Assembly: GCF_958450345.1 (NCBI RefSeq)
Contig: NW_027052622.1
Span: 607,865-671,864, forward strand
DNA: 64,000 nucleotides
From: Calliphora vicina
Taxonomy: Eukaryota; Arthropoda; Insecta; Diptera; Calliphoridae
Direction of reading: 5' to 3'
Below are positions 12,252-23,224 of this stretch, one piece after another. A model generated the notes under the pieces. That model was not told where the DNA came from, ran no database searches, and saw only the letters and a list, made by a program, of their open reading frames with translations. Made by a program: the position numbers and the translations under genes. Each line of letters starts with the position of its first letter. The stretch's first letter is position 1.

Positions 12252-13158
12252 GTTTTTATTTTTAAGGTTTTAGAAACACTTACACACAAATATGAAAAAA
12301 ATCAAGTTAAAAACATTTGTCTTGAGTTACAAAACATTTATTTTGATAGATATCCCACTCTCATCCCACTAAGCGACCAAAAAGGTTTTAAAGGAAAAGA
12401 CCTAAGCTTTCTTTTGAGAAAAAAAAATTAATAAAAAAAGAGTCCATTTTGGAAAAAAAAAGTCAAAAAGGTTTTTGATTTTTCAAAAAAAAGTAAAAAA
12501 TTGTATGTCTTGAGTTACAAAACATTTTTTTATAGATATCCCACTCGCATCCCACTAAGCGACAAAAAGGGTGTTAAAGGAAAACACATAAGCTTTCTTC
12601 TGAGCAAAAAAAAAAATTAAAAAATGGGTCCATTTTTTTAAAAAAAGTCAACAAAGTTTTTGATTTTGCAAAAAAATGCAAAAATTTTAAATCTTGAGTT
12701 ACAAAATATTTTTTTTGATAGATATCCCACTCGCATCCCACTAAGCGACCATATAGGTCGCTTAGGAAAAGACCTAAGCTTTCTTAAAAAAAATAAAAAA
12801 AAAAATAAAAAGGGCCCATTTTGAAAAAAAAGTCAAAAATATTTTTGATTTAAAAAAAAAAAATCAAAAATATTTTATTAAATTTTTTTAATTTTTTTTT
12901 TCGAAAGATTGCATAAATAGCTATCTAAACTATTTGGGACACATTTTGCTAAGAACAATAGGTAATAAGTTATATGGATAAAAAAAAACACCTGTTTGGC
13001 CAAAATGTCAAAAATCCTATAACTCAGAGAGTTCTTGACCGATCTTGTTGAAAAATGGTGTCCGAATTACTATCCAATAGAACTAACTTTGGTGCAAATT
13101 TCATCGGGATCGGAAGACATCGATTTCAAAAGTTGGTTCACTTGACGTGAAATGTCCC
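12252..13158. repeat. Right terminal inverted repeat of the 6.26-kb transposon
   Basis: Inverse of 6901-7570 but about 240 bp longer, because it holds three internal units (near 12350, 12540 and 12725) where the left end has two. The frame at 12138-12431 is a by-product of this repeat. Confidence 0.85.
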
Positions 13159-13195
13159 ATATACTAATTATAAAAAATAATAATGCATCCACAAC

Positions 13196-13253
13196 AAAGG
13201 TGAAGGGTATATAAGATTCGGCATAGCCGAATATAGCACTCTTACTTGTTTTT
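13196..13253 (+). mobile_element. DINE-like 3' end (solo)
   Basis: GGTGAAGGGTATATAAG is followed by the hairpin ATTCGGCATAGCCGAAT and ends TCTTACTTGTTTT. This is the 3' terminus of the DINE-like family, directly downstream of the 6.26-kb transposon. The matching 5' part is not adjacent. Confidence 0.7.
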
Positions 13254-13534
13254 ATTTAATTATACATATAAGCTGAAGGCGCCCAAGGACTTCAATCAAT
13301 AACTAACCTAGCGATAATTCAACAATCGGAAGTTAAATACTGTTGGGGTTTGTATTGAAACAAATTATATTTTTATAAAATATTAAAAAGTAAAATGTAT
13401 TTATTTGAGAAGTCAAAATAAGAATTAACATAAAAATTAAAATTATTTGAATCATGAAATAGTAATATTTCAATGTACTAATGATGTGAAATAAAATGAT
13501 TGAACAAGTTGTTAAGTTGCAAAGTGTCTCCAAC

Positions 13535-13780
13535 AAATACCTTGGAATATATCTCGATCGTTGACTTACATTGAAAAGTCATAAGATGCAAAGTTGACTC
13601 AAATGAAATTGAAGTAAACTTCAAAGGGCACTGCCTTTAGCGTCATATGTAGAAAAAATCCAAAGACGCCAAACAAGTTTTTAATAATGATCACAGTTGC
13701 CCTCTGGTATATCAAAAACGCGAATATACACAAAGGTCTAAACGTGGCCTTTTGTAGAAACATGTAGAAAAATATTTAAA
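13535..13780 (+). pseudogene. Jockey-type reverse transcriptase relic
   Basis: Reading the plus strand gives KYLGIYLDR, then a stop, then LTLKSHKMQ. Further on, after a frame change, it gives ALWYIKNANIHKGLNV. Both match the C-terminal region of jockey-clade ORF2 (YLG-LDRRLTW and APWY-N--LHRDL). Several stops and a large internal deletion separate the two motifs, so this is a short dead fragment of a non-LTR retrotransposon. Confidence 0.65.
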
Positions 13781-14563
13781 AATATTACTAAATTCATAAA
13801 TTTTTCATTATCTGAAAGAAAAACATTCAAGCTTATTAATCATCAGTTTTTCAATTATTTGTGGTAATTTTTGTTTCAATAATGTCGAACACATTTTTTT
13901 CATATAATCTTTTATTTCCGGAAAGAAAAACTATTCGAACGCCACGATATCGAATGAATTTGTTTATACAAATTACTAAGTATATAGAGTGATGTTTTTG
14001 TTTTCACATAGTTTTTTTTTAACAATACATTCTCACCGCTTAGGTTTTTGACAACTGAGTTAGGTCTTTCCGATCAATGTATGTGTATTTATCTATGGTT
14101 ATAATTTATTGAGAAATATTTAGAATTTGTATGTTTATTTCAAAGATTGTATTTAGGCTTGTTTTTAAAAAAGTGTATAGGTTTATTGGGAATGATTTTA
14201 ATTATGGCAAAATAATACAAAATAACTATAATTATAATATAAATTAGTAAGAAATATTAATTGTAAAGAATGTAGCAATAATAATGTTGTTAATGAAAAA
14301 TAAACATCCATCAAGGATCTCATTAATTAAGACTCATGTTCGATTAAAAAATTATCTTGTAGGGAGATAATACAATTCTTGAATTTATCAAGTTCCCAAA
14401 CCAATAAACTTCAAAACAAATCCTGATACGTGGTCCCTAATCCTCGATCTGTATTTTTTGCTTGAATTATACAATACGATTAAACGTTAGATGGAATACA
14501 ATTAGATAAATGGTAATAAAATTATTAAAATTTGTTTTTACGAAATTTACCTCACAGATAAAA
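13781..14563. other. AT-rich stretch, no gene seen
   Basis: Apart from the possible tail of the jockey relic, I see no ORF, tandem repeat or element end. Composition is that of fly intronic DNA. Confidence 0.4.
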
Positions 14564-14795
14564 TCGTCCCCTCAATAAAACAATAGTGTATAAACATATA
14601 CACCATTATATAAGAATCTATATAACTGATTCTATATGTGGTCAAAATTTGGTGAAATTCTACTTCTACAAAGTGGGTCAAAAGATCAATTGAAATATTA
14701 CTTTTGTTCTAGATGTCTACTAACACAAAAATCTTAAACTCAATTATTTCGAAATGGCAAAAAAATTATACACTATTGTTTTATTAAGGGGACGA
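14564..14795. mobile_element. MITE with ~30-bp terminal inverted repeats
   Basis: TCGTCCCCTCAATAAAAC at 14564 is mirrored by its inverse, with one mismatch, ending at 14795; the match continues through AATAGTGTATAA. No internal ORF. A TA target is possible (TA three to four bases outside each repeat) but not certain. Confidence 0.75.
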
Positions 14796-15120
14796 AATAT
14801 AATATTCTCAAAATTTTTCTTTAACATAATTTTTTTTTTAAATCAAAATTTCAAATAAAATGTGCAAAGTCCAATATAATAAGGGCAATATTATACAGTT
14901 CCAATTTTCTCTGCCGCTCAAATGTTTATCTAGATAAAGTCGTTAAATATGTTGGTGTTGGTATACATACAATATAAATGGGCTTTTTTAAGCCCATTAG
15001 AACTTGAAATTGATTTTATAACACAAATCGTAAATTTTAACAAAAAAAAAAAAATGTTTTTTTTCGAAAGATCGATACATGACATTAACATTTGAACATT
15101 TGTTCTTGATAAAGAGTATT

Positions 15121-15520
15121 CTTAACGTCCCGTTTTGGGCCACTTTTCGAGCATTGCTGGCCGTATGTCACGAATAATAGGAACAATGTTGGCCTCGAAG
15201 GCGTCTATTGTTGCTGGTTTATAAACCAGTGACTTCACGTGGCCCAACAGGATGACACATAGCGCCATCTTGTTGAAACCACATCTCGCCCGGATCAATG
15301 TCATCCATATTTTCAAAGAAAAAAAAATTGCTCATGGAGCTGTAACGATATCCATTGACCGTAACGGTGATGATGTTCGATGATGCCACCAGCGTGTAAA
15401 CCGCACCAAACGGTGTATTTTTCTGTGGGGTCTGTTGTGGATTGGTCTCACTCCATATGCGGCAATTTTGTTTATTATCAAAACTGTTAAGCCAAAAATG
15501 AGCCTCATCGCTGAACACAA
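15121..15520 (-). pseudogene. Mariner/Tc1-superfamily transposase relic
   Basis: The minus-strand frame from 15518 begins FSDEAHFWLNSFDNKQNCR and passes through TVNGYRY and MWFQQDGAMCH. These are the first two acidic motifs of an arthropod mariner/Tc1 (DDE_3-type) transposase. An internal deletion with frame change then joins it to GHVKSLVYKPATIDAFE ... LEKWPKTGR, the C-terminal tail, ending at about 15122. The third acidic motif has been deleted and only about 130 of the usual 340 or so residues remain, so it is inactive. No terminal repeats were found close by. Confidence 0.8.
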
Positions 15521-16274
15521 TTTTTCGATGAAACAGTCTAAAAGTAAATTTGGATAATTTGGTAGCGTTATTAAGGCATAAATCTATATCTTCATGATGA
15601 TTTGCCAGAGTATAATAATAATCATAAATGTCAAAAAAAAAAATAAAATAGCGCAGCGTGACAGTTCGTTTGACAGTTTCGTAAGTTCTATCGGGCTTAA
15701 AAAAACACCCTTTAGAAAAAGACTTTGAACTCTATATTTTGAATTTCTATGGACCGACTGTTTTATATTCATCTTCCGCTCCTGTGTATGTCTATGTATG
15801 AGCAGCATGTTGACGAATTAGTGTTTTCATCAATTTTGTTGCTGTCGTTGAGAAAGTAGTGTTTGTCTCGTGTTTATGTCATAGTTTGTTGTTGTCTATC
15901 TATTTTCTATTGTAGATTTTTTTATGTGAACTATTTGTTACGTACAGTGTTGCCATATTGGCATATTTTCTTCTTGATGAAGCAAATTGAATTGTCAATT
16001 GCAAAATATGTACATAGTTTAAACAACTTTTGCAAATTTCAGGAATTCCAGTAAAACCTTGATAAGCCGTATAATTGATTGCAGGCCCTAATCCGAATTA
16101 TCAAATTATCCGGACTATCAAAGAGGTTAGACGGTCATAAAATTCTATCAAAAATATTGTTTAGGCGAAAGTACAAACAGCTAAATTATTAACACAAACA
16201 TTTTGCAGTTTATACTCAATAAAAAATTAAAATTTAAACGATTTTTGCACATTTGTTTCATATACTGGTAACAT
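15521..16274. other. Unassigned stretch
   Basis: No credible gene. The 15584-15808 and 15863-16054 frames show no recognisable motifs. Confidence 0.4.
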
Positions 16275-16282
16275 GTTATTTT

Positions 16283-17175
16283 CAGTGTTTAAAAAGCTGC
16301 GATAACTAACAAATTTTTAACTGTTGCTACAACTACAGCTTCAAAAAAGTGTATGTAGCGGTAGCAGTAGCATTTGTCTTTTTTCGTTTTCTTGTTTTTT
16401 TTTAAAAAACTACTGCTACTTCAAAATATAAAACTCTTAACAGAGCAGTAGTAATAAAACATGAATTGTAAATGGAGTAGTAGTATAAAAATACAAATCA
16501 TTGCTACTGCTCTATATCGAGTTTTAATTTTTATTATTTAGAAATAAGGTAGCAGTTAAGTAGCAGTTGATGCAGCAGTTAAGGTAGCAATAAAAGTAGT
16601 CAAAAAAGAAAATCTTCAGTCATAACACCAAAATTGACAGAATTGTTTTTGTTTTGAGAGTGTTTGAAAGAATTATTCGTTTTTATTCGTCTCAGATGTT
16701 CATGTTGCTAACAGAAATATCATGTTGTCTGTGTGTGTAACAAAAAAGCCGAAATTTTGTTTACAATACGACCAACTTACACAAATATACATTCACAACA
16801 ACAACACACAATATACTTTTTTGGCTGAAGATTTTTATTTTTGACATATTTTATTGCTACCTCAACTGCTACTTCTTCTACTATATCAACTGCTACTTCT
16901 ATTACTCCAAATTTTAAAAGAAGCAAAATTAATAAAAAACTAATGACTCTGCTACATCAAAACTTTTTCTTTTTTAAGGTAGCAATAGAAAATAAATTAC
17001 TCTGCTACTTTTAATTTTTTCTTTTATTGGTACTACTACAACTACTGCTACCAAAATGTGAAGGTAGCAGTAGTAGTAGTAATTGATTGACTCCGAGTTT
17101 TTATTAATTTTTTAACTAGACTACTTGTGTGTTTTCGTTGCTACTGCTACTTGTAGTCTAGTTTTTTAAACACTG
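16283..17175. mobile_element. hAT-type MITE 1 (893 bp)
   Basis: Ends CAGTGTTTAAAAA and TTTTTTAAACACTG, flanked by the perfect 8-bp duplication GTTATTTT at 16275-16282 and 17176-17183. The termini and 8-bp duplication are those of hAT transposons. The interior near both ends is packed with GTAGCAGTAG/CTACTGCTAC words. There is no ORF, so it depends on a transposase elsewhere. Confidence 0.92.
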
Positions 17176-17239
17176 GTTATTTTCACTTCTTTCTTACTCT
17201 ACAATCGTTTTTAATTTGAAGTTTTACAAAGATCCACAA

Positions 17240-18553
17240 CAGTGTTGCCACCAAGAAAATTATAAACTACACATGCCTCATGCCTAAATTACACATGTAA
17301 ATAAATTTTCGTGATTTCAATAGGAGAAATAAATTATCTAAAATTGTCATGAATATAAAAGGTTTGTCACAGTGGACTCTGGGATGTTTGGACCAAATAC
17401 TATCACTTTATTGTCAATGGACAATTTTCACTTGAGGTGATTTTAATTTATCCAGGAATTGGATATATTGGATTTTTTAGTGAACTTTTCTAATTTAATG
17501 AATTCTTTAGATCAGTCAAATATGTCAATCCCAAATACGCTTTTAACAAATATTAATCAATGTCCATTGGAAATTGTTACATTTCTATTAAAAATTTAAC
17601 AATATTTAAAAATAGCACACTGCTTGCTTTCGAATTTTAATTTATTCCTAATTTTTATTATGTGCTTCCTACGTTCTTGTTTTTTTCTCTTAAAATTGGT
17701 TAACGTTACCCATAAATAACTGCAATTACCGTTTCCGATATAACAGTTTATACCGTTATCTGTAAATACCGTTACCCTTATTCTATAAACAATTTAAAAT
17801 TATAAAAATACAAATTTTCGATTTTGGGTTATCTTGAAAATTCACGTTTTTCCAATAACAATTTGTAATAACTTGTAAAAATGTATAGTTATTGAATAGT
17901 ATTTGTTGTTTTATATTTGTTTCATGTTGGAATTAAAAGTCTTATATGTATATAAAATAAAATTTTGTTTCTATTACCAATATTACGCAAGCAAAACTAT
18001 CACAAACAGCGAAATGTCCACCTGGAAAACCAAACATAGTAATCTCCAAATTACCTATCGTATTTTTCTGCAAACCTTAATGTTAATTTAGTTCAAACTT
18101 GATTCATATCTTCATCTTATATACACTTTTAAGTATGTTATTGTCCACCAATATTAATAAAACATATATTGTTTTCCAATTTCGGCCACCGGGCGATCTT
18201 AGTACATATAATTCCATTATACTGAGTAACAAACGAGTACAATATAATAAATATGAATACATTTAGAGATACTGGATTTTTATTTACCAACTAAAATAGA
18301 GTATATAGCTACTTTCCCTCATATAAATGTACATATTTATTTCATTCGGTTTTGAAATCTGAACAGTCCATAATTCATTCATTCAATTAAAATTCAAAAT
18401 ATAGATAAAAGACATACATTGACAATATATTTTGGATGTAATTGGAATTTAAAATTACACATGAATTACACGTTCACTCAATTACACATGGGCTACACAT
18501 TCAAGTTAAAATTACACACAATATGTGTAATTACACATGAAGCGGCAACACTG
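17240..18553. mobile_element. hAT-type MITE 2 (1,314 bp)
   Basis: Ends CAGTGTTGCC and GGCAACACTG, with the perfect 8-bp duplication ATCCACAA at 17232-17239 and 18554-18561. The word ATTACACATG recurs near both ends (17300 and 18450-18540). No transposase remnant is visible. It lies only 64 bp from hAT MITE 1. Confidence 0.92.
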
Positions 18554-18561
18554 ATCCACAA

Positions 18562-19309
18562 TATGTACTTTGAAAAAGCTTTTATTATTATCATTTGTCT
18601 CTTTTGTTCTTGTTTTTGTTGTTTTTGTTTAGATGTTTGTTGGGGGTGTGTGTTTGTTTAAATTCGTAAAGCTCACAGATATAAAGTGTTGCAGCGATAA
18701 ATATCAGAAGTGAGGAGGCCTCCCAGAAGGCCTTATTGCCAGCAGTAAGTTATCTGCAAATTTAAAAAATGACACAAGTTTACCAAAATTATTTTGTTCA
18801 TTGAAACATACATATCCTCAAAAGTGAGTAAACACCAGTGATTTTTTTGATTTTTTTAAGATCATGAAAATCATTATAGTGGGACTTCTATAATTTAGAA
18901 AAATCTCCAACAAACCGAAACTTTTAAATTTTTATCGATAGATTTTTGGATTTTCATTATCTTAAAAAAATCAAATAATTTGTGGTGTTTGATAATTGAT
19001 ACAGTTTTTCCAATTTTTTTAAGAATTGTTCAAAAAGGATCCACTAATTTTAGCTTATTAACCCCTTGTTGACCAAGGCTTTAAATCGTTGAAAACTTTT
19101 TATATATGTCTTGTTTTCATTTTGTAAGCTTATTATGTTATGATATTTATAAGTACTGTCGGTCGACAAAGGGTTAAAAAAATATATTTTTTACTATTAA
19201 CAATCTATATACAGTAGAAGACAAAACCGTTCACAGAAAGTCCCGACATTTTTGTATTACATATGAATTTTATTATTATGAGATATGTATATGAAAAGTA
19301 TTCATTAAT
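18562..19309. other. AT-rich stretch, no gene seen
   Basis: No ORF or element terminus stands out. A short palindrome (GGAGGCCTCC, about 18714) is the only structured point. Confidence 0.4.
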
Positions 19310-19313
19310 TTAA

Positions 19314-19438
19314 GGGCCATTATTACAACTTGCCTTAATGTTCTTAATAGTAAAAGGTAACTTTAAGTAATAGAAAAGGCTACCCTTATAGTTAACTTTT
19401 ACTATTACGAACATAAAGGTAAGTTGTAATAATGGCCC
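19314..19438. mobile_element. 125-bp palindromic MITE with TTAA duplication
   Basis: GGGCCATTATTACAACTTGC at the left is mirrored at the right; almost the whole element folds into one hairpin. TTAA at 19310-19313 and 19439-19442 is a clean target duplication. TTAA targets are used by piggyBac and a few other superfamilies. Confidence 0.85.
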
Positions 19439-19908
19439 TTAAATGGGTATCAATTTGCTAACTTAAGCAATAAACAAAAACTAAATTTAAGAATTGGATT
19501 AAATACACCATAGTAGCTATTTCCTAATGTTGGTTCTTCAAGTTTCTCCAAAAAATTGCTGTTATTAAGAAAAGTGAGAAGTGAAAAGAATTTAATTTTA
19601 AGTTTTTACTTTACAAACCATCTTCAGAAAATTTCGAATCGACCGTTCTCTCGAGATGCCATTACATACATGGACCATTTCATTTTTATATATATAGACT
19701 ACGTTGTCCTGTCCAACTTAAAAAAAAATGCTTGTGTTCGATTTGTGAATTTGTGAGAAGCGGTTTGAAATGGGTAAAAATAGTTAAAAAGAAAAAAAAA
19801 CGTATTGTTGAATGATAATTTTTATTCATATAGGCCATAGAATAAAATATATTTACATAGAAGCGCTACTGAGAGACAAAGAACTTAAGTTTGTTGTCAA
19901 AAACTTAA

Positions 19909-20338
19909 AGGCCCAACTATAATATGCATACACTAGCTTAAGTCAGCTAAAGCAACTGTGCGAATACATATAAAAGTATGTGACAAACTATAATGTACTT
20001 AAGAGAGTTTCGTCAAGTTTCGTCAACTTTTATTTGCTTAAGCAAAGGGCGAAGCTGGTCGCACATTCCGTACGGAATCAGCTGTTTGTTTGTTTTATAC
20101 AAACAAACAGCAGAAAAGGATGAAGAAAATTAATTTATTTTCATAAAATAATAAGAAATACGTATTTTTTTAATTACGTGTTGCACATAAATGTGCAACG
20201 TGCATTCAATTGTTTTGAATGCACGTAAGTACATTATGGCCACCTAAAAGTTTCTTCAGATTTTCTTAAGCATTTGACAGACTTTTCGTTCGGTTTTGAC
20301 ATTAACTTAAGCTAGCTTATGCATATTATAGTTGGGCC
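19909..20338. mobile_element. 430-bp MITE with TTAA duplication
   Basis: GGCCCAACTATAATATGCAT at the left is mirrored by the right end, and inner AGCTTAAG words are also inverted. TTAA flanks both sides (19905-19908 and 20339-20342), with one extra A on the left. The GGCCCA start suggests kinship with the element at 39271. Confidence 0.8.
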
Positions 20339-20532
20339 TTAAGTCTTGCAACAACAGAATACATGTAAATCAATGTACATATTTTGAGTTTTTATATAAG
20401 TAATCGAATTTTGGGATGAAATATGAGTGATCACAGATCGATGTATTTTCCAGATGTATTTAATAAGTGGACGTATTAGTGGACGTGGACAATTTTTATT
20501 TCTGTAAAAACTTTTGCGGTTTGAATAAGAAC

Positions 20533-20592
20533 AAAAAACAAGTAAGAGAGCTATATTCGGCTGTGCCGAATCTTATATACCCTTCACCAATT
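20533..20592 (-). mobile_element. DINE-like 3' end (copy F)
   Basis: AACAAGTAAGAGAGCTATATTC, the hairpin around CGGCTGTGCCG and ATACCCTTCACC are the inverse of the 3' ends at 13196 and 28873. The rest of this copy is replaced by the foldback element that starts about 50 bp further on. Confidence 0.65.
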
Positions 20593-20643
20593 AATACTTA
20601 AAAATATATTTTTTTTAAATACTTTTATTTAACAAAATTAAAA

Positions 20644-21682
20644 TTTTTTCCAAAAACTATGTCAAATCATAAATGTCAAACATATTTTTACATTTTTTCG
20701 GAATTTTTAAAATTTACTTATAATGGATGGATGAATCTAAATTCCTGGAAATTGGGAGAAGATGGGCGGATGAATCTTGCTGGAATATTTAGATAGGATG
20801 TTTTTCTATCATGGTCCGTGGTCATAACCTTTAACAGTGCGAATTCTGATAGAGAAATTTAAATTTTTAGGAAATTTAAATTTCTTGGGAAGATGAATCT
20901 AAATTTCTTGGAAATGGGAGAAGATGGGCGGATGAATCTTGCTGGAATATTTAGATAGGGTGTTGGTCTATAATGGTCCGTGGTCATAACCTTTAACAGT
21001 TAAATTTAAATTTCTCTATCAGAACTCGCACTGTTAAAGGTTATGACCACGGACCGTGATAGACCAACATGATATCTAAATGTTCCAGCAAGATTCATCT
21101 GTCCATCTTCTCCCATTTCCAAGAAATTTAGATTCATCCTCCAAAAAAAAAAAAATTTCCTAAAAATTTAAATTTTTCTATCAGAACTCGCACTGTTAAA
21201 GGTTATGACCACGGAACATGATAGACAAACATCCTATCTAAATATTCCAGCAAGATTCATCTGCCCATCTTCTCCCATTTCCAAGAAATTTAGATTCATC
21301 CTCCCAAGAAATTTAAATTTTCTATCAGAACTCGCTTTGTTAAAGGTTACGACCACGGACCATGATAGACAAACATCCTATCTAAATATTTCAGCAATAT
21401 TCATCTGCCCATTTCCAAGAAATTTAGATTCATCCTCCCAAGAAATTTTAAATTTTCGAAAATTTTAAATTTCTCTATCAGAAGTCGCACTGTTAAAGGT
21501 TATGACCACGGATCATAATAGACCAACACCCTTCCTAAATATTCCAGCAAGATTCATCCGCCCATCTTCTCCCAATTTCCAGGAATTTAGATTCATCCAT
21601 CCATTATAAGTAAATTTTAAAAATTCCGAAAAAATGTAAAAATATGTTTGACATTTATGATTTGACTTAGTTTTTGGAAAAA
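20644..21682. mobile_element. Foldback-type element with repeats in its arms
   Basis: The outer segments (TCCAAAAACTATGTCAAATC at the left and its inverse at the right, one mismatch) enclose repeat units of about 145-161 bp marked by TGTTAAAGGTTATGACC. The right arm has four such units (21032, 21194, 21339, 21491); the left arm has two in inverse orientation (ending about 20837 and 20999). This asymmetry is typical of foldback arms. The ORFs across it are repeat artefacts. Confidence 0.8.
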
Positions 21683-21930
21683 GCGGGAGATTAGTTCCCG
21701 TTTCCAACGTGAGTGGTCCATTTGGTCCAACCGTGTGATTATTATTCCATTTTGAATACACCTACCTTGATTTCCAATGTTTAACAGTGCTATGTTAGCC
21801 TTTAAACAGAACTCTGTTAACTCAACTGGTTTGTGTCTAGGGTTATAAATTTCGAAATTTAACTTCACACACATAAAGCATTTTTCTACATTACTCAAAT
21901 TACCTGAAGCAAGAAAACAAAAATTAACAA
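21683..21930. other. Unassigned stretch
   Basis: No known motif. A minus-strand frame (21617-21973) partly overlaps the foldback arm and has no recognisable domain. Confidence 0.35.
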
Positions 21931-22075
21931 ATTGTCGCTGCCTTTTTCTCTGCCAAAAATTCCTCGTCATCAAATTTTCGCTGCCTTTTTCTCTGCCAAC
22001 AATTCCTCGTCATCAAATTGTCGCTGCCTTACTTTCAGAAAATGCTCATCAATATTCCTCATCAAATTTTCAATA
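21931..22075. repeat. 43-bp tandem repeat (two and a half copies)
   Basis: CGCTGCCTTTTTCTCTGCCA recurs at 21936 and 21979 and partly at 22022, a 43-bp period. Copies differ by few bases. Confidence 0.8.
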
Positions 22076-22300
22076 TTCCTCTTCTCTGGCAGTTTAGAGG
22101 AAAAAAATTCCTCTAAATCACGCCAGAAACGCTATATTTATATTACTGGTATTAAAACTGATGATGAATGACGTGAGATTTTTTTAAAGTATTGTTTAAT
22201 AGGTTTGCTCGAATATGTAACCCATAACTATAACTATTTTAAAATGTTTAAAAATGTCAATGATGATATTGTCAAAGTAAGGCTGGCTGCTACAAATCAT

Positions 22301-23190
22301 TCGTTTTTACGGCCATTCTCACAATGTACGATTAAAAGTTAACGTGAACTTTAACCGCAAGTTAGGCTAATTTGAATTTCACAATGTACGATTAATTCTC
22401 AATTGACACTATTTAACAACAAAGTTGCTGTTAAATATAAACGAACAAATTTCGCCGGTTAGCATCTTAATTGTAAGAAATATAATAAAAGAACATGGAA
22501 AAACATTTATATTTTTGTAATATTTATAATTTTTAAAAGTGTAAAGCGAAGAAAAGTAAATTTTGCACGGGGTGATCCATATACCACCCGGATATTGCAC
22601 TTACAAACCAAACAACAAATGTGTACTTTTGCTTGTTGGTTTTCAGTAATTGTTGTTCAGTTTGTTCTGTAAATTTTACAGTTAGGTACCTTAATTTTTT
22701 TGAGTTTTATACGTTTTTTTTATTATACCACTAAGAAAACACAAACTATTATTTTTTATGCCGTCTTTTAGACAATTTTTTATATTTCAATCTTTCATTA
22801 CACTATTTTTCGTAAACAAATGTATGCATTATTGCCATACTTTCTACTGAATGCTTTGGTTAAGTAATCAAATGATGGTGAAACGTAAATCGGTAACCGT
22901 TGGTTAAATGGTCCCCGTTAAACAAACCGACAGTTAGTTAATTTTCCGGTTAAAATGAAATAATCGTAGATTGTGAAAATTGCCGTTAAACGATTTTTTT
23001 TCTTAAATGCGTTTGAAGTTATGAAATATTGCCATACTTTCTACTGAATGCTTTGGTTAAGTAATCAAATGATGGTGAAACGTAAATCGGTAACCGTTGG
23101 TTAAATGGTCCCCGTTAAACAAACCGACAGTTAGTTAATTTTCCGGTTAAAATGAAATAATCGTACATTGTGAAAATGGCCGTTAAACGA
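22301..23190. mobile_element. MITE with CACAATGTACGATTA ends and a duplicated segment
   Basis: Left ACGGCCATTCTCACAATG (22309 on) is the inverse of the right end near 23160-23185; the repeat is about 26 bp with one mismatch. CACAATGTACGATTA occurs a second time near 22380. The right half contains the 197-bp duplication listed separately. Confidence 0.7.
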
Positions 23191-23224
23191 TTTTTTTTCT
23201 TAAATGCGTTTGAAGTTATGAAAT
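22831..23224. repeat. 197-bp tandem duplication
   Basis: 22831-23027 is repeated at 23028-23224 with only about two differences (GTAGATTG/GTACATTG and AATTGCCG/AATGGCCG). It duplicates the right part of the surrounding MITE. Confidence 0.9.

Noticed and set aside
12138..12431. 97-aa plus-strand ORF
   Set aside because: It overlaps the right inverted repeat of the 6.26-kb transposon and is not conserved in the left repeat.
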